DNA of 64,000 nt from Pseudomonas palleroniana (GCF_003031675.1 NZ_PYWX01000082.1:1-64000); one strand, 5' to 3'. Shown: positions 49,092 to 58,547, numbered from the stretch's first letter. Notes: a model not told the origin generated them from the letters alone. Numbers and translations are program-made.

Positions 49092-50048
49092 CTAGGGTGC
49101 AAGTGCCTTGATCACTTGATCCACATTGCCTTCCAGCTCAGTCACCGGGTCCGCCCCGTCGACCTTCAATACCAGCAATTGCGCACCCCCTGCCGTCACG
49201 GCTGTTTGTACGGCTTCGCTCGGCTGACGGTGATGCAGTACCACCGCCACATCGTTGCCCTTCAAGTCGGCAGTGAGTTGCTGCAATGCCTCGGGTGTCC
49301 ACTCTGCATCAGGCCGTGCATCGGTGTTGAGCACTTCCAGGTTCAGGCTGCTGACCAGGTAGCCGAAATGATCACTCAAGCTGGCCACGCTCAAGTTATC
49401 CGCCTTGGCCAATCTGGCCTCGCTGTCGGCGGTGAGCCTGAGCAGGCGCTGCTTGAGGGCGGCGAGGTTGGCGTCGATGGTCGGCTTGGCGGCCGGTGCC
49501 AGGCGGCTCAGGTCGGCGGCCATCACGTCGGCCATGCGTCCCATATTGTTGCTCGATTGCCACGGCTGGCTGTTCAGGCCATCGGTAGCGCCTGGCTGTA
49601 GGGCAATGCCTGGCAAACCACCGTCCACCGGGCGTGCAGCGTCCACTTCGACGATACGGATATTGCTGCGTCGCGCCACGGGGTAGAGCGGATCATCCGC
49701 CCACAGTGAGCGCAAGCCGATGGCAGCGTCGGCGTCCTGCGCCAGGGCATTCAAAGCCTGCGCGCCGCGACCGGTGAAATACGCCACTTGTCGCGAGCCC
49801 GGCAGGTTGGCCGGGGCGGCTCGCTCGAGTGTCACGTCGGTACCTTTGAGCAGCACCTCGGCCAAACCGTAGGTGATCGGCAGTGAGGCCAGGACTTTGA
49901 CCGGCGTCTGGGGTTGGGTCAGGGCGGCATGGCCGAGGCCCTGGTTGACCTTGAAGTGACTGGGGTCGAAACCGTCGACGGCGGCCATTGCCGAGGTGCT
50001 CAGCAAACAAGCAATGGCCAGGCTCAGCGGGCGAAAGGCAGGGTGCAT
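49092..50048 (-). CDS. fpvF: FpvF, periplasmic iron/siderophore-binding protein
   Basis: A 318-residue cluster-A-1 (ZnuA-like) binding protein with a signal peptide ending AMAAVDG. It is the last gene of an eight-gene run whose order (PepSY reductase, three small proteins, binding protein, ATPase, permease, second binding protein) matches fpvGHJK-fpvCDEF of P. aeruginosa. FpvF binds ferripyoverdine or iron with FpvC in the periplasm. The start codon overlaps the fpvE stop (TAATG). Confidence 0.88.
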   Translation of the reverse strand: MHPAFRPLSLAIACLLSTSAMAAVDGFDPSHFKVNQGLGHAALTQPQTPVKVLASLPITYGLAEVLLKGTDVTLERAAPANLPGSRQVAYFTGRGAQALNALAQDADAAIGLRSLWADDPLYPVARRSNIRIVEVDAARPVDGGLPGIALQPGATDGLNSQPWQSSNNMGRMADVMAADLSRLAPAAKPTIDANLAALKQRLLRLTADSEARLAKADNLSVASLSDHFGYLVSSLNLEVLNTDARPDAEWTPEALQQLTADLKGNDVAVVLHHRQPSEAVQTAVTAGGAQLLVLKVDGADPVTELEGNVDQVIKALAP

Positions 50049-50947
50049 TATCCAAGATTCCCTTTGAGGCTGGGCACTGTGCCGCGCGCGATGGCGGCAA
50101 AGGCAAAGGCGATGCCGGCCGTCAGAATGATCGCGGCACCGGACGGGATGGGCAGGTCGAAGATGATCGGCAACAGGATGCCGCACAGGGTGCTCACCGT
50201 GGCGATCGCCACCGAGACCCAGAAGAACCCTTTGAGCGACTGGCTCAGCAGGCGCGCCGCTGCGGCCGGAATTACCAACAGCGCGCCCACCAGGATCGCG
50301 CCGATGACCTTGACCGCCGCTACGGTGATCAGCGTGACCAGGATCACGAACAGATAATCCAGGGTCTTCACCGCCACCCCGCGTACCGCCGCCAGCTGCG
50401 GGTTGAAGCTGGCCAGCATGATGCGGTTGTACAACGGCAAGGCCAGGGCCATGACCAGTGCGCCGACGACTGCCAGCACCAGCAGATCATTGCCATTGAC
50501 GGTCAGCACCGAGCCGAACAGTACGTTCTCCAGAATGTGCACGTTGATCTTGCCCGCCAGGATCAGCAGCAGGCTCGCACCCAACGCCAGCGACACCGAG
50601 AGAAACACCCCGATCAAGGTATCCGGCGCGAGGCCCGTGCGGTTGCGCAGGTAGTTGAGCAGGATGCCGAACAGCAGGCAGTAGCCGAACAGCGCGCCAT
50701 AAGGGCCGGTGTAGGGCTCACCGAGCAGGATGCCCACGGCCACGCCGGTCAGCGCGGCGTGGCCGACGGCTTCGGAGAAAAACGCAAAGCGTTTGACCAC
50801 CACCAGCGTGCCCAGGCCGCCCAGCACCGGGCCAATGAGCAAACCGGCGAGCAGCGCGTTGACCACAAAACCGTAGGCCAGTGCCTCCGGAAGATAGCCG
50901 GAAGAGGCCCAGCCCTGGACCATCAAGCGAAAGGCTTCATAACTCAT
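50048..50947 (-). CDS. fpvE: FpvE, metal-type ABC permease
   Basis: A 299-residue ABC-3 family permease with about eight to nine helices (FVVNALLAGLLIGPVLGGLGTLVVVKRFAFFSEAVGHAALTGVAVG). It is the membrane subunit of FpvCDEF, which handles iron released from pyoverdine. It overlaps fpvD by four bases. Confidence 0.9.
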   Translation of the reverse strand: MSYEAFRLMVQGWASSGYLPEALAYGFVVNALLAGLLIGPVLGGLGTLVVVKRFAFFSEAVGHAALTGVAVGILLGEPYTGPYGALFGYCLLFGILLNYLRNRTGLAPDTLIGVFLSVSLALGASLLLILAGKINVHILENVLFGSVLTVNGNDLLVLAVVGALVMALALPLYNRIMLASFNPQLAAVRGVAVKTLDYLFVILVTLITVAAVKVIGAILVGALLVIPAAAARLLSQSLKGFFWVSVAIATVSTLCGILLPIIFDLPIPSGAAIILTAGIAFAFAAIARGTVPSLKGNLG

Positions 50948-51690
50948 GGCACCGGGCTCCGCGGGTGGGTGGAGAACAGGCTCAACAGGCGCTCCGGGGT
51001 CAGCGCCTCCTTGGGCGTGGCATCAAACAGCACCCGACGGTTGAGGCCGGTGACGCGGTCGGCCAGGCGGCTCACGGCTTGCAGGTCATGTTCGATCCAT
51101 AACACGGTGAGGCCGCTCAGGCGCCAGTCGTTGAGCAGGCGTTCGAACACCTGGATACCGGCTTCATCAAGGGCTGACATCGGCTCGTCCAGAACCAGCA
51201 GTTGCGGTGCCGGGATCAGCCCCTGGGCCAGCAGTACCCGTTGGCGCTCACCACCGGAGAGTGCGCCCATGCGTCGTTTGCGTTTGTCCTGCATGCCCAC
51301 CCGCTCCAGCGCTTCGCCTATCGCGCCGGCGTAATGCCTGGACAGGCCGAGAAATGCCGGGCGCCGCTGGCACATGGCAGCCATGAAATCATCGACGGTC
51401 ATCGGCAAGCCCCGGTCGAACTCCAGGGCCTGGGGCACATAGCCGATGGTGCCGGGCGTGTTCGGCCAGTGCAGACGCAATTGGCCCTGGTGCGGGGTTT
51501 GCCCCAGCAGGGTCTTGATCAACGAACTTTTGCCACCGCCGTTGGGGCCGACCAACGCATGAATGCTGCCGGGCTGGACCTGGAAGCTCACGCCGTCAAG
51601 AATCGTCGTGCGGCCCAGGGTCAACGACACCTTGTCGAAGTCGAGGGTCGGGCCGATGCTGGCCACTTTCAGAGGTTGCGCCGCCGTCAT
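50944..51690 (-). CDS. fpvD: FpvD, ABC ATP-binding subunit
   Basis: A 248-residue ATPase. Walker A is GPNGGGKSS (with GKSS in place of GKST), the signature is LSGGERQRVLLAQGL, Walker B is LLVLDEPMSALD and the switch His is in WIEHDLQAVS. It belongs to the zinc/manganese/iron chelate group and overlaps fpvC by four bases. Confidence 0.92.
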   Translation of the reverse strand: MTAAQPLKVASIGPTLDFDKVSLTLGRTTILDGVSFQVQPGSIHALVGPNGGGKSSLIKTLLGQTPHQGQLRLHWPNTPGTIGYVPQALEFDRGLPMTVDDFMAAMCQRRPAFLGLSRHYAGAIGEALERVGMQDKRKRRMGALSGGERQRVLLAQGLIPAPQLLVLDEPMSALDEAGIQVFERLLNDWRLSGLTVLWIEHDLQAVSRLADRVTGLNRRVLFDATPKEALTPERLLSLFSTHPRSPVP

Positions 51691-52607
51691 GCGCCCGACT
51701 CCTGAATGGCGCGCACCACGGTGTCGAGGTTGCGGGCCATTTCCACTTCGTACTTTTCAGGCGTGTATTCGCCATAAGAGATATGCGACAGCGGGTACAG
51801 CTTGACCCCGGACTCGCGCTGGATGGTCTCGACGTAGGTGGACGGGAAATCCATCTCCGAGAAGATCACTTTCACGTCCAGGGCGCGCAGTTCATCGATG
51901 GTTTTTTTCAACTGGCTGGGACTGGGCTCGATGCCGTGGGCCGGTTCGACCACGGCGGTGACCTCCAGGCCGAATTCGCGCAACAGGTAGTCATAGGCTG
52001 CGTGCACCGTAGCCACGCGCAGGTCCGGGTTGGGCGCGCGGGTCAGCTTGGCCAGGGCGTCGGCGCGCATCTGGCGCAGGCGTTTGCCGTAGGCACGGGC
52101 GTTCTGGGTGTAGGTCTTGGCGTTGTCCGGGTCGAGTTTGCCCAGTTCGCGGGCGATGTTGTTGACCTGGGCAATCGAGGCGCTGATGGACAAGAAGGTG
52201 TGCGGGTTGACCACCTTGCCGGCGCCACGGGCCGCGTTACCGGTGGCGGCCAGCAACGGCACGTTGGCGTTGGCCTCGATCACTGGGATGTCCGGGCGCT
52301 CGCTGGTGGCGATCATGCGGTCGGCAAAATCGTCATGGCCGACGCCGTTGAGCACGATCACGTCCAGAGTGCCGATGCGCTTGATGTCTTCGGCGCGTGG
52401 CTCGTAGGCGTGCGGGTTGAAACCGGCGGGGATCAATGGCACCACGTCGGCCTTGTCGCCGACGATGTTGGTCACGTAGCTGTAATAAGGGTGCAGGGTG
52501 ATCCCGATGCGCAGGCGTTTAGCCGCCTCGGCGTTGGCGAGCGGGGCGAGCACCAGGCTGCACAGGCCAACCAGCAACAGGCGTAACAGGCGCGATGAAA
52601 TAGACAT
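51687..52607 (-). CDS. fpvC: FpvC, periplasmic metal-binding protein
   Basis: A 306-residue cluster-A-1 binding protein with a signal peptide (LLLVGLCSLVLAPLANA). The metal ligands are visible as His in FNPHAYEP, His in VNPHTF, His in ATVHAAYD and an acidic residue in FSEMDFPS. It lacks the His-rich loop of true ZnuA proteins. FpvC binds iron in the ferripyoverdine dissociation complex. Confidence 0.9.
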   Translation of the reverse strand: MSISSRLLRLLLVGLCSLVLAPLANAEAAKRLRIGITLHPYYSYVTNIVGDKADVVPLIPAGFNPHAYEPRAEDIKRIGTLDVIVLNGVGHDDFADRMIATSERPDIPVIEANANVPLLAATGNAARGAGKVVNPHTFLSISASIAQVNNIARELGKLDPDNAKTYTQNARAYGKRLRQMRADALAKLTRAPNPDLRVATVHAAYDYLLREFGLEVTAVVEPAHGIEPSPSQLKKTIDELRALDVKVIFSEMDFPSTYVETIQRESGVKLYPLSHISYGEYTPEKYEVEMARNLDTVVRAIQESGA

Positions 52608-52626
52608 GGGTAATCGGTCTTCTCGT

Positions 52627-53187
52627 TCAGTGACGGTGCTGGCGGGTCACGCCGGCATCGAATTGCGTGACCACCTGCTGCCAACCGGCGGCAATCAGGG
52701 CCGGGTCGGTGAGGTCGGAAGGGGCGGCGAGATCGGCTCGGCGGTTGATCCACACATCCGGTTCGGAACCGTGCACACGCATCAGCAATGAGCCGCTGGT
52801 GCCGGGCACCTGGCTCAAGCCCAGGTAGGCGGCCGGCTCAAGCAATTGCCAGCGATGGCCGCCCCGGCTTACTGAGCTGGCGTCCTGGGCGAACGGCGCA
52901 AAACCTTCTTCGGCCAGTTGTTCGGGCGTCGGGAGGGCGTTCTGCTTTTGTTGCAGCAGCTGGATTTCATCAAGGGTGACCCGCAGGTCGGCGTAGATGC
53001 CTTGTTCGGCGGGGCTCAGGTCACGACGGGCATCCAGCTGATGGCTGGGCACCGCGGCCACCTCCTGGGTCTGGCCATGCAGGGACACCACGCTGCCGGC
53101 CACTGCCAGGATGACCAGGCACAGCAGCAACACGTAGAGGGTTTCGTGGCCGGCCCCGGCGGGGCGTACAACCTGTGTGGTACTCAT
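52627..53187 (-). CDS. fpvK: FpvK-type inner-membrane protein (DUF6162)
   Basis: A 186-residue protein with one N-terminal helix (LYVLLLCLVILAVAGSVVSL) and a periplasmic domain with no cofactor motif. In P. aeruginosa FpvK is part of the inner-membrane assembly with FpvG, FpvH and FpvJ. The start overlaps fpvJ by four bases. Confidence 0.82.
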   Translation of the reverse strand: MSTTQVVRPAGAGHETLYVLLLCLVILAVAGSVVSLHGQTQEVAAVPSHQLDARRDLSPAEQGIYADLRVTLDEIQLLQQKQNALPTPEQLAEEGFAPFAQDASSVSRGGHRWQLLEPAAYLGLSQVPGTSGSLLMRVHGSEPDVWINRRADLAAPSDLTDPALIAAGWQQVVTQFDAGVTRQHRH

Positions 53188-53507
53188 TGTGGCTGGATGT
53201 CCGCTTGGTCGATTTCGACGACATGGCCGGGGCCGGCGTCAAACAGCACGTAGAATTCGGCGGAAGGCTTCTTGAAGGTCAGGGTCGAGTCCTGGCCGAG
53301 CTTGCCGGGCAGCAGGATGGTTTCGTCGTAGCCGATCACATCCAGGGTTACGCCCGGCGCGCCGCTGCCGTCGGAAAAACCGCCTGTGCACTGGATCTGC
53401 TCGTCGGGGATTTCCTTGCATTCGCACATCGGGTTGTGGGCTAGCGCCACGCTACTGAAACCGGCGCAAAGCAATAGCACTGCGCGGGAGAAGCGCCTCA
53501 ACATCAT
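53184..53507 (-). CDS. fpvJ: FpvJ-type periplasmic protein
   Basis: A 107-residue exported protein. A signal peptide is followed by HNPMCECKEIPDEQIQC, a His/Cys cluster that could bind metal or form disulfides. The C-terminal half (GQDSTLTFKKPSAEFYVLFDAGPGHVVEI) is predicted to be beta-rich. ATGATG overlaps the fpvH stop; the first ATG at 53507 is used. FpvJ links FpvC with the reductase in P. aeruginosa. Confidence 0.82.
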   Translation of the reverse strand: MMLRRFSRAVLLLCAGFSSVALAHNPMCECKEIPDEQIQCTGGFSDGSGAPGVTLDVIGYDETILLPGKLGQDSTLTFKKPSAEFYVLFDAGPGHVVEIDQADIQPQ

Positions 53508-54040
53508 GGTTTGACTCCTTGCTTGTTCAGCCAGGCAATGGTGGCAGGCGAGGCCTGGCTCAGCGGGATGGAACCCTGGTGCATGCTGCCGTCCCAGCCT
53601 TCCATGGTGACCCACAGTTCGGCATCGACGGGCGTGCGTTCCGGCACCGGCAACAGCGCGCCCATGCGGTACGGCGTACCGAAGAAGATCACCCCGGCGG
53701 CCCGGAGGCTGCGCGGTTTGCCGATGCGCAGGTAGGTGGCCTTGACCTGTTCGGTGCACGTGGCGCACAGGGCTGCGTTGAAGAATTTCATCGGGCCGGC
53801 CGGGTCCGGGCGTGGGCCTTCGTTGCGAAATTCGGCGAGGGTCAGGCTCCAGGGGCCGACCTGCACTTCCCCGGCCACTCGCTCGCCGATACCGCTGTCT
53901 CCACGAAACAGGGCAGCCTCGGAAAAGTAGCGAGGCATGAACCCCAGCGGTATCAGGATCAGCAGCACATTCAGATAGAAGCGCCACTTCAGCCAGAAGG
54001 CCCGCAGTGGCGAAGGGGCAGCCGCGACGACTTTGCTCAT
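53504..54040 (-). CDS. fpvH: FpvH-type membrane-anchored protein
   Basis: A 178-residue protein with an N-terminal helix (FYLNVLLILIPLGFMPRYF) and a periplasmic domain containing a CATC pair (ALCATCTEQVKATYL) that could be redox-active. No known enzyme match. The start overlaps the fpvG stop by one base (TGATG). Confidence 0.82.
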   Translation of the reverse strand: MSKVVAAAPSPLRAFWLKWRFYLNVLLILIPLGFMPRYFSEAALFRGDSGIGERVAGEVQVGPWSLTLAEFRNEGPRPDPAGPMKFFNAALCATCTEQVKATYLRIGKPRSLRAAGVIFFGTPYRMGALLPVPERTPVDAELWVTMEGWDGSMHQGSIPLSQASPATIAWLNKQGVKP

Positions 54041-55239
54041 CAGTGACCCTCCGTGGTTTCAGCTTGCAGCACCGGGATAGGCGCCGATTTCCGTGGGGCC
54101 TTGGCTTCGCGCTTGAGTGCATGGAGCGTGGCCAGGGCGGTGCGTTTGGTCCAGATCAGCAGGCCGCTCAAGACCATCATGCTCAGCACCAGGCCGAAGA
54201 ATGCCCAGATCAGTTTGATCCACAGGCCGCCGAAGTCGCCGGTGTGCAGCGGGCGCATGGACTCGGTGACGAACTCCAGCGGGGTACGGTCGGACAGCAG
54301 GTGCGAGACGCCGATTTCACCGTTGTACGGGTTCAGTTGCGCGGTCTGGAACATCAACGGGTACCAGCCGCGCCCGCCGATCTGCAGATGGCTATAGGCA
54401 TTGCCCGGCAGGAACACGAAGGTGGCGTCCAGCCCCGGGATGCGCTCGCCGGCAATCTTGATCGCGTCGTCCAGGGCGATCCTCGGTGCCGGCGCGCCTG
54501 GGGCCGACAGCGGCACTTTCTCCCGGGCGATCACCGGCACGATGGGTTCGCTGGAGATGGAAATCTGGTTGTCGCCCAGGATCGCCTGGATCAGGAACCA
54601 GGTGCCGGTGATGGAAATGACCGCGATGAACCAGATCGACCAGATCCCGCTCAGGCGGTGGAAATCGCCCCAGAAGATCCGGGCGCCGTGGCGGATGCGC
54701 AGGGTCGGCCTGAAAAAGCCCTTCCAGAAACGCTTGTACACCACCAGCCCGGTGACCAGCGAGGCCAGCAACGGCAGGCCGAGCAGCGACACCAGGTACC
54801 AGCCCCAGCTGTAACCGTTGGTGAACGGCACCAGCCACCAGCCGTGCAGGGCACGGGTGAACTGCTTGAAGTCGAACGCCGGGCTGATGCCCTGGATCAC
54901 CCCGGAGTACGGGTTGACGTAGGCCTCTACCGAGCGCCCATCGGGGTAGGTGAGATTGACGCTCAGGGCGAAGTGCGATTCATCCGGGCGGATGATCGAT
55001 TGCACGATGACTTGGGGGTCGGCCTGTTTGATCGCGGCGATCACCTGGTCAAAGCTCAGCAGTGGTGCATCCTCCGACGGTTTGCTCGCACGGATATCCG
55101 GGTTGGCGAGCCAGACGATTTCCTGGCTGACCACTGCCAGGGTACCGGTGACGCAGACGATCAGTACAAAGAACCAGATGGGCAATGCCAGCCAGCTGTG
55201 GACGAGAAACCAGAGTTTTGAGCGCGACTTCTTCGACAT
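54040..55239 (-). CDS. fpvG: FpvG, PepSY-type inner-membrane ferrisiderophore reductase
   Basis: A 399-residue protein with four hydrophobic helices, the first at ~12-35, and PepSY periplasmic domains (QVIAAIKQADPQVIVQSIIRPDES; VEAYVNPYSGVIQGISP). Conserved membrane histidines in LVHSWLALPIW, LHGWWLVPF and FHRLSGIWS can ligate heme. FpvG reduces the ferric iron held by pyoverdine in the periplasm so that the siderophore can be recycled. It is the first gene of the operon; a Fur-like box lies ~92 bp upstream. Confidence 0.9.
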   Translation of the reverse strand: MSKKSRSKLWFLVHSWLALPIWFFVLIVCVTGTLAVVSQEIVWLANPDIRASKPSEDAPLLSFDQVIAAIKQADPQVIVQSIIRPDESHFALSVNLTYPDGRSVEAYVNPYSGVIQGISPAFDFKQFTRALHGWWLVPFTNGYSWGWYLVSLLGLPLLASLVTGLVVYKRFWKGFFRPTLRIRHGARIFWGDFHRLSGIWSIWFIAVISITGTWFLIQAILGDNQISISSEPIVPVIAREKVPLSAPGAPAPRIALDDAIKIAGERIPGLDATFVFLPGNAYSHLQIGGRGWYPLMFQTAQLNPYNGEIGVSHLLSDRTPLEFVTESMRPLHTGDFGGLWIKLIWAFFGLVLSMMVLSGLLIWTKRTALATLHALKREAKAPRKSAPIPVLQAETTEGH

Positions 55240-55330
55240 GTGAATGCGGGTCTTGATCGGAGCGGGCGATGGAGGCCCGGAAAAGGCCGGTCGTAGCTTT
55301 TGCTGACGCGACGGGCTGTATCTAAGTTAA

Positions 55331-55349
55331 GACGAATGAGAATGGGAAA
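55331..55349 (-). promoter_or_regulatory. Candidate Fur box upstream of fpvGHJKCDEF
   Basis: GACGAATGAGAATGGGAAA contains AATGAGAAT, one well-conserved half of a Fur site; the other half is weak. Its position before fpvG fits iron repression of the operon. Nothing else is evident in 55240-55513 apart from the leuC leader. Confidence 0.45.
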
Positions 55350-55513
55350 TCCCTAAGCGGAAAATGAAAGAAAATGTTTCTGGTTCAAATCGCTTGTGTA
55401 TTTCAAGGCCGAATCGAACACGAAACATGTTCCCAGCTATCACCCGGCTGCCATTGATGGCGCCGGGGCGCTGCGTAGGATGGGCGCACACCGTTGAGTG
55501 AGCCCCAGGAAAA

Positions 55514-56932
55514 ATGACTGCCAGAACCCTCTACGACAAACACATCGATGCCCATACCGTGTGTGCCCTGGATGATCAGGGCCATGTCCTGCTGTATATC
55601 GACCGCCAGGTGATCAACGAATACACCAGCCCCCAGGCGTTCAGCGGCTTGCGCGAGGCCGGGCGCAACGTATGGCGCCCAGGCACGGCACTGGCAGTGG
55701 TCGACCATGTGAACCCGACCACGCCCCAGCGTATCGCGGCGATGCCGGATGCGGGCGGCGCCCGGCAAGTCTCTTACCTGGCGCAAAACTGCCGGGACTT
55801 CGGCATCGAGTTGCTGGATATCCTCGACAAGCGCCAGGGTATCGAACACGTCATTGCGCCGGAGCAGGGCTTCATCTTGCCGGGCATGGTGATTGCCGCC
55901 GGCGACAGCCACACCACCACCTATGGCGCGCTGGGCGCGTTCGGCTTCGGGATCGGCACCTCGGAAATCGAGCACCTGCTGGCCTCGCAGACGCTGGTTT
56001 ATAAACGCCTGAAAAGCCTGCGCGTCACCGTCGATGGTGCGTTAGCCAGCGGCCTGACTTCCAAGGACGTGATCATGGCGCTGATCGGCCAGATCGGCGC
56101 ATCCGGCGCTACCGGTTATGCCATCGAGTTCCGCGGCTCCACGATTGATGCCTTGAGCGTCGAAGCGCGCATGACCATCTGCAACATGGCGGTGGAGGCG
56201 GGGGCGCGTGGCGCGTTCATGGCGCCGGATGAAAAAGTCTTCGCCTATCTCAAAGACAAGCCTCGCGCGCCGAAGGGCGAATTATGGGAGCAGGCCCTGG
56301 TGAGCTGGCGCCAACTGCATTCGGACGCCGACGCGGTGTTCGATCAGGAAGTGCACTTGGATGCCGGCGCGCTGGAGCCCATGGTCACCTGGGGCACCAG
56401 CCCCGACCAGGCCGCGCCCATCGGTGCGCGCGTACCCGACCCGCAAGACGTCGACGACCCGATCCTGCGCCAGGACATGCATCGCGCCCTCAACTACATG
56501 GGCCTGCAAGCCGGTATGCCGTTGAGCGATATCGTGATCAGCCATGCGTTTATCGGCTCCTGCACCAACGCCCGTATTGAAGACCTGCGCGACGCTGCCA
56601 GCGTGGTGCGCGGCAAACAGGTGGCCGCGCACGTGCGGGCGATGATCGTGCCCGGTTCCACCGAGGTCCGCGACCAGGCCGAGGCCGAAGGGCTGGCGGC
56701 GATCTTTATCGCGGCAGGTTTCGAGTGGCGTCAGTCAGGCTGCTCAATGTGCCTGGCCATGAATGACGACGTGCTGGCCCCCGGCGACCGCTGCGCCTCC
56801 AGCACCAACCGCAATTTCGAAGGCCGCCAGGGAGCCGGTGCACGCACCCATCTGATGAGCCCGGCGATGGTCGCCGCCGCCGCGATCACCGGCCGCCTTA
56901 CCGATATACGTGACTTTGGAGACCGCCTATGA
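55514..56932 (+). CDS. leuC: 3-isopropylmalate dehydratase large subunit (LeuC paralogue)
   Basis: A 472-residue aconitase-fold protein holding a [4Fe-4S] cluster. The cluster cysteines are in GSCTNAR and SGCSMC. Substrate-binding motifs VDHVNPT, GDSHTTTYGALGAFGFGIGTSE and SSTNRNFEGRQG are intact. It would isomerise 2- to 3-isopropylmalate in leucine synthesis with the adjacent LeuD. No leuB (dehydrogenase) follows, and it sits apart from a leu operon, so it may be a second copy acting on a related hydroxydiacid such as citramalate (inference). The leuD start overlaps its stop by four bases. Confidence 0.85.
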   Translation: MTARTLYDKHIDAHTVCALDDQGHVLLYIDRQVINEYTSPQAFSGLREAGRNVWRPGTALAVVDHVNPTTPQRIAAMPDAGGARQVSYLAQNCRDFGIELLDILDKRQGIEHVIAPEQGFILPGMVIAAGDSHTTTYGALGAFGFGIGTSEIEHLLASQTLVYKRLKSLRVTVDGALASGLTSKDVIMALIGQIGASGATGYAIEFRGSTIDALSVEARMTICNMAVEAGARGAFMAPDEKVFAYLKDKPRAPKGELWEQALVSWRQLHSDADAVFDQEVHLDAGALEPMVTWGTSPDQAAPIGARVPDPQDVDDPILRQDMHRALNYMGLQAGMPLSDIVISHAFIGSCTNARIEDLRDAASVVRGKQVAAHVRAMIVPGSTEVRDQAEAEGLAAIFIAAGFEWRQSGCSMCLAMNDDVLAPGDRCASSTNRNFEGRQGAGARTHLMSPAMVAAAAITGRLTDIRDFGDRL

Positions 56933-57543
56933 GCCTGCAACCCTTTACCTTGGTCACCGGCAAGGCCGCGCCCATGCTGGCGGCCAATATCGACACGGAT
57001 GTGATCATGCCCAAGCAGTTTCTCAAAGGCATTGACCGCAGCGGCCTGGACCGTGGGCTGTTTTTCGATTTGCGCTTTCTGGCGTCCGGCGAACCCAACC
57101 CCGCGTTTGTGCTCAACCAACCGGCCTGGCAGGGTGCGAGTTTTATGGTCGTAGGGCCGAACTTCGGCTGTGGTTCCAGCCGTGAGCACGCCGTATGGGG
57201 CCTCAAGCAGATGGGCATTCGTGCGCTCATCGGCAGCAGCTTTGCCGGGATTTTCTATGACAACTGCCAACGCAACGGGGTGTTGCTGATTACCCTGGAA
57301 GACGCGGTACTGCACAAGCTCGGGCAAACCGTCAGCCAGCCCGACCAGACGCAGATCAGCATCAACCTGCAGACCCAACAGATCGGCCTGGCGGACGGCC
57401 AGGTGATCCCGTTCCAGATCGACACCCTGCGCAAGAACGCGCTGCTACTAGGGCTGGATGCAATCGGCAGTACGTTGCAACGCAGTGATGAGATCCAGGC
57501 GTTCGAACGCCGGCACCTCGCGGCCTACCCCTGGCTCAACTGA
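56929..57543 (+). CDS. leuD: 3-isopropylmalate dehydratase small subunit (LeuD paralogue)
   Basis: A 204-residue swivel-domain subunit. It contains NIDTDVIMPKQFLK and NFGCGSSREHAVW, the LeuD hallmarks, and SSFAGIFYDNCQRNGVL. It overlaps leuC by four bases. Normal length. It ends convergently with a LysR gene, leaving 47 bp with no visible terminator. Confidence 0.88.
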   Translation: MSLQPFTLVTGKAAPMLAANIDTDVIMPKQFLKGIDRSGLDRGLFFDLRFLASGEPNPAFVLNQPAWQGASFMVVGPNFGCGSSREHAVWGLKQMGIRALIGSSFAGIFYDNCQRNGVLLITLEDAVLHKLGQTVSQPDQTQISINLQTQQIGLADGQVIPFQIDTLRKNALLLGLDAIGSTLQRSDEIQAFERRHLAAYPWLN

Positions 57544-57590
57544 CCGGTCGCAGTTCAAATGGTGGGAGGGTTTACAGGGCCGGAGTAGGG

Positions 57591-58505
57591 CTAAATAGAC
57601 AGCCCTTTGAAATGCTCCTGTAAAAACTCCACGCATGCCCTTAGCTTTCCGGAGTGCGCCAACCGTGTCGGGTACACCGCCCACACGTTGGCGCTTTGGG
57701 TGTAGCTGTGCAGCACCTGCACCAGCTTGCCTTGCTCCAGCAACGGCTTCACATCCCACATCGAGCGCAGCAGCACCCCGCGACCATCCAATGCCCACTG
57801 CATCACGATTTCGCCGTTGTTGGAGGACAGCGGCCCGCGTACGCGCACGCTTTCCTGGCTGCCGTCGCGCTCCAGGTTCCAGAGACCGAACGGGTTGTCG
57901 CGTTCCTTGAGGACCAGGCAGTCGTGTTGCTCCAGCTCACTCAAGTGTTGCGGCGTACCTCGGCGTTTCAAGTACGCGGGCGCGGCGCAGAGTATGCGGC
58001 GGTTGCTGACCAGCCGCCGGCCGATGTGCTGGCCGGGAATGTCATCGCCGACACGGATCTCCAGGTCGAAGCCTTCGCTGACGATATCCACCACGCGGTC
58101 GAACACGTCCAGGCGCACCTCCAGGTCAGGGTACTGCTCGGCCAGCAACGACAGGGCGGGGGCCACATGGTTGCGACCAAAGCCGAAACTGCTGCACAAG
58201 TGCAGGTGGCCTCTGGGGCTGTCATGGGCGTCCGAAAGCTCGTCGGACAGTTGCTGGAAATCTTCGAGAATACGCACGGCCCAGCGTTGCACCCGCTCAC
58301 CGTCCTCGGTCAGCGCGATGCGGCGGCTGGTGCGGTGCAGCAGGCGGGTGGCGAGGGTGGTCTCGAGGATCTGGATGCGCTTGCTGACATACGCCGGCGA
58401 CAACCCCAGCTCATCGGCGGCGGCGGCAAAGCCGGCCTTGCGGATCACGGTCAGGAACACCCGCAGGTCTTCGGGTAGGGGCACGGTATCTTTCTTATGA
58501 GTCAT
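57591..58505 (-). CDS. LysR-family transcriptional regulator
   Basis: A 304-residue regulator. The helix-turn-helix is KAGFAAAADELGLSPAYVSKRIQILETTL at ~17-45, followed by an inducer domain (LEVRLDVFDRVVDIVSEGFDLEIRVG). The start at 58505 is chosen over the upstream in-frame ATG because the family usually begins shortly before the helix-turn-helix. It lies downstream of dctA on the same strand and convergent with leuCD; it could regulate dctA or leuCD. Confidence 0.88.
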   Translation of the reverse strand: MTHKKDTVPLPEDLRVFLTVIRKAGFAAAADELGLSPAYVSKRIQILETTLATRLLHRTSRRIALTEDGERVQRWAVRILEDFQQLSDELSDAHDSPRGHLHLCSSFGFGRNHVAPALSLLAEQYPDLEVRLDVFDRVVDIVSEGFDLEIRVGDDIPGQHIGRRLVSNRRILCAAPAYLKRRGTPQHLSELEQHDCLVLKERDNPFGLWNLERDGSQESVRVRGPLSSNNGEIVMQWALDGRGVLLRSMWDVKPLLEQGKLVQVLHSYTQSANVWAVYPTRLAHSGKLRACVEFLQEHFKGLSI

Positions 58506-58516
58506 CAGAAACAGAC

Positions 58517-58536
58517 CTGGCGGCATGAGCCGCCAG
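58517..58536 (-). terminator. Hairpin between dctA and LysR
   Basis: CTGGCGGC-ATGA-GCCGCCAG, 11 bp past the dctA stop and 12 bp before the LysR start, followed on the minus strand by GTCTGTTTCT. A weak terminator or attenuator for dctA. Confidence 0.55.
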
Positions 58537-58547
58537 AATAGCACCGC

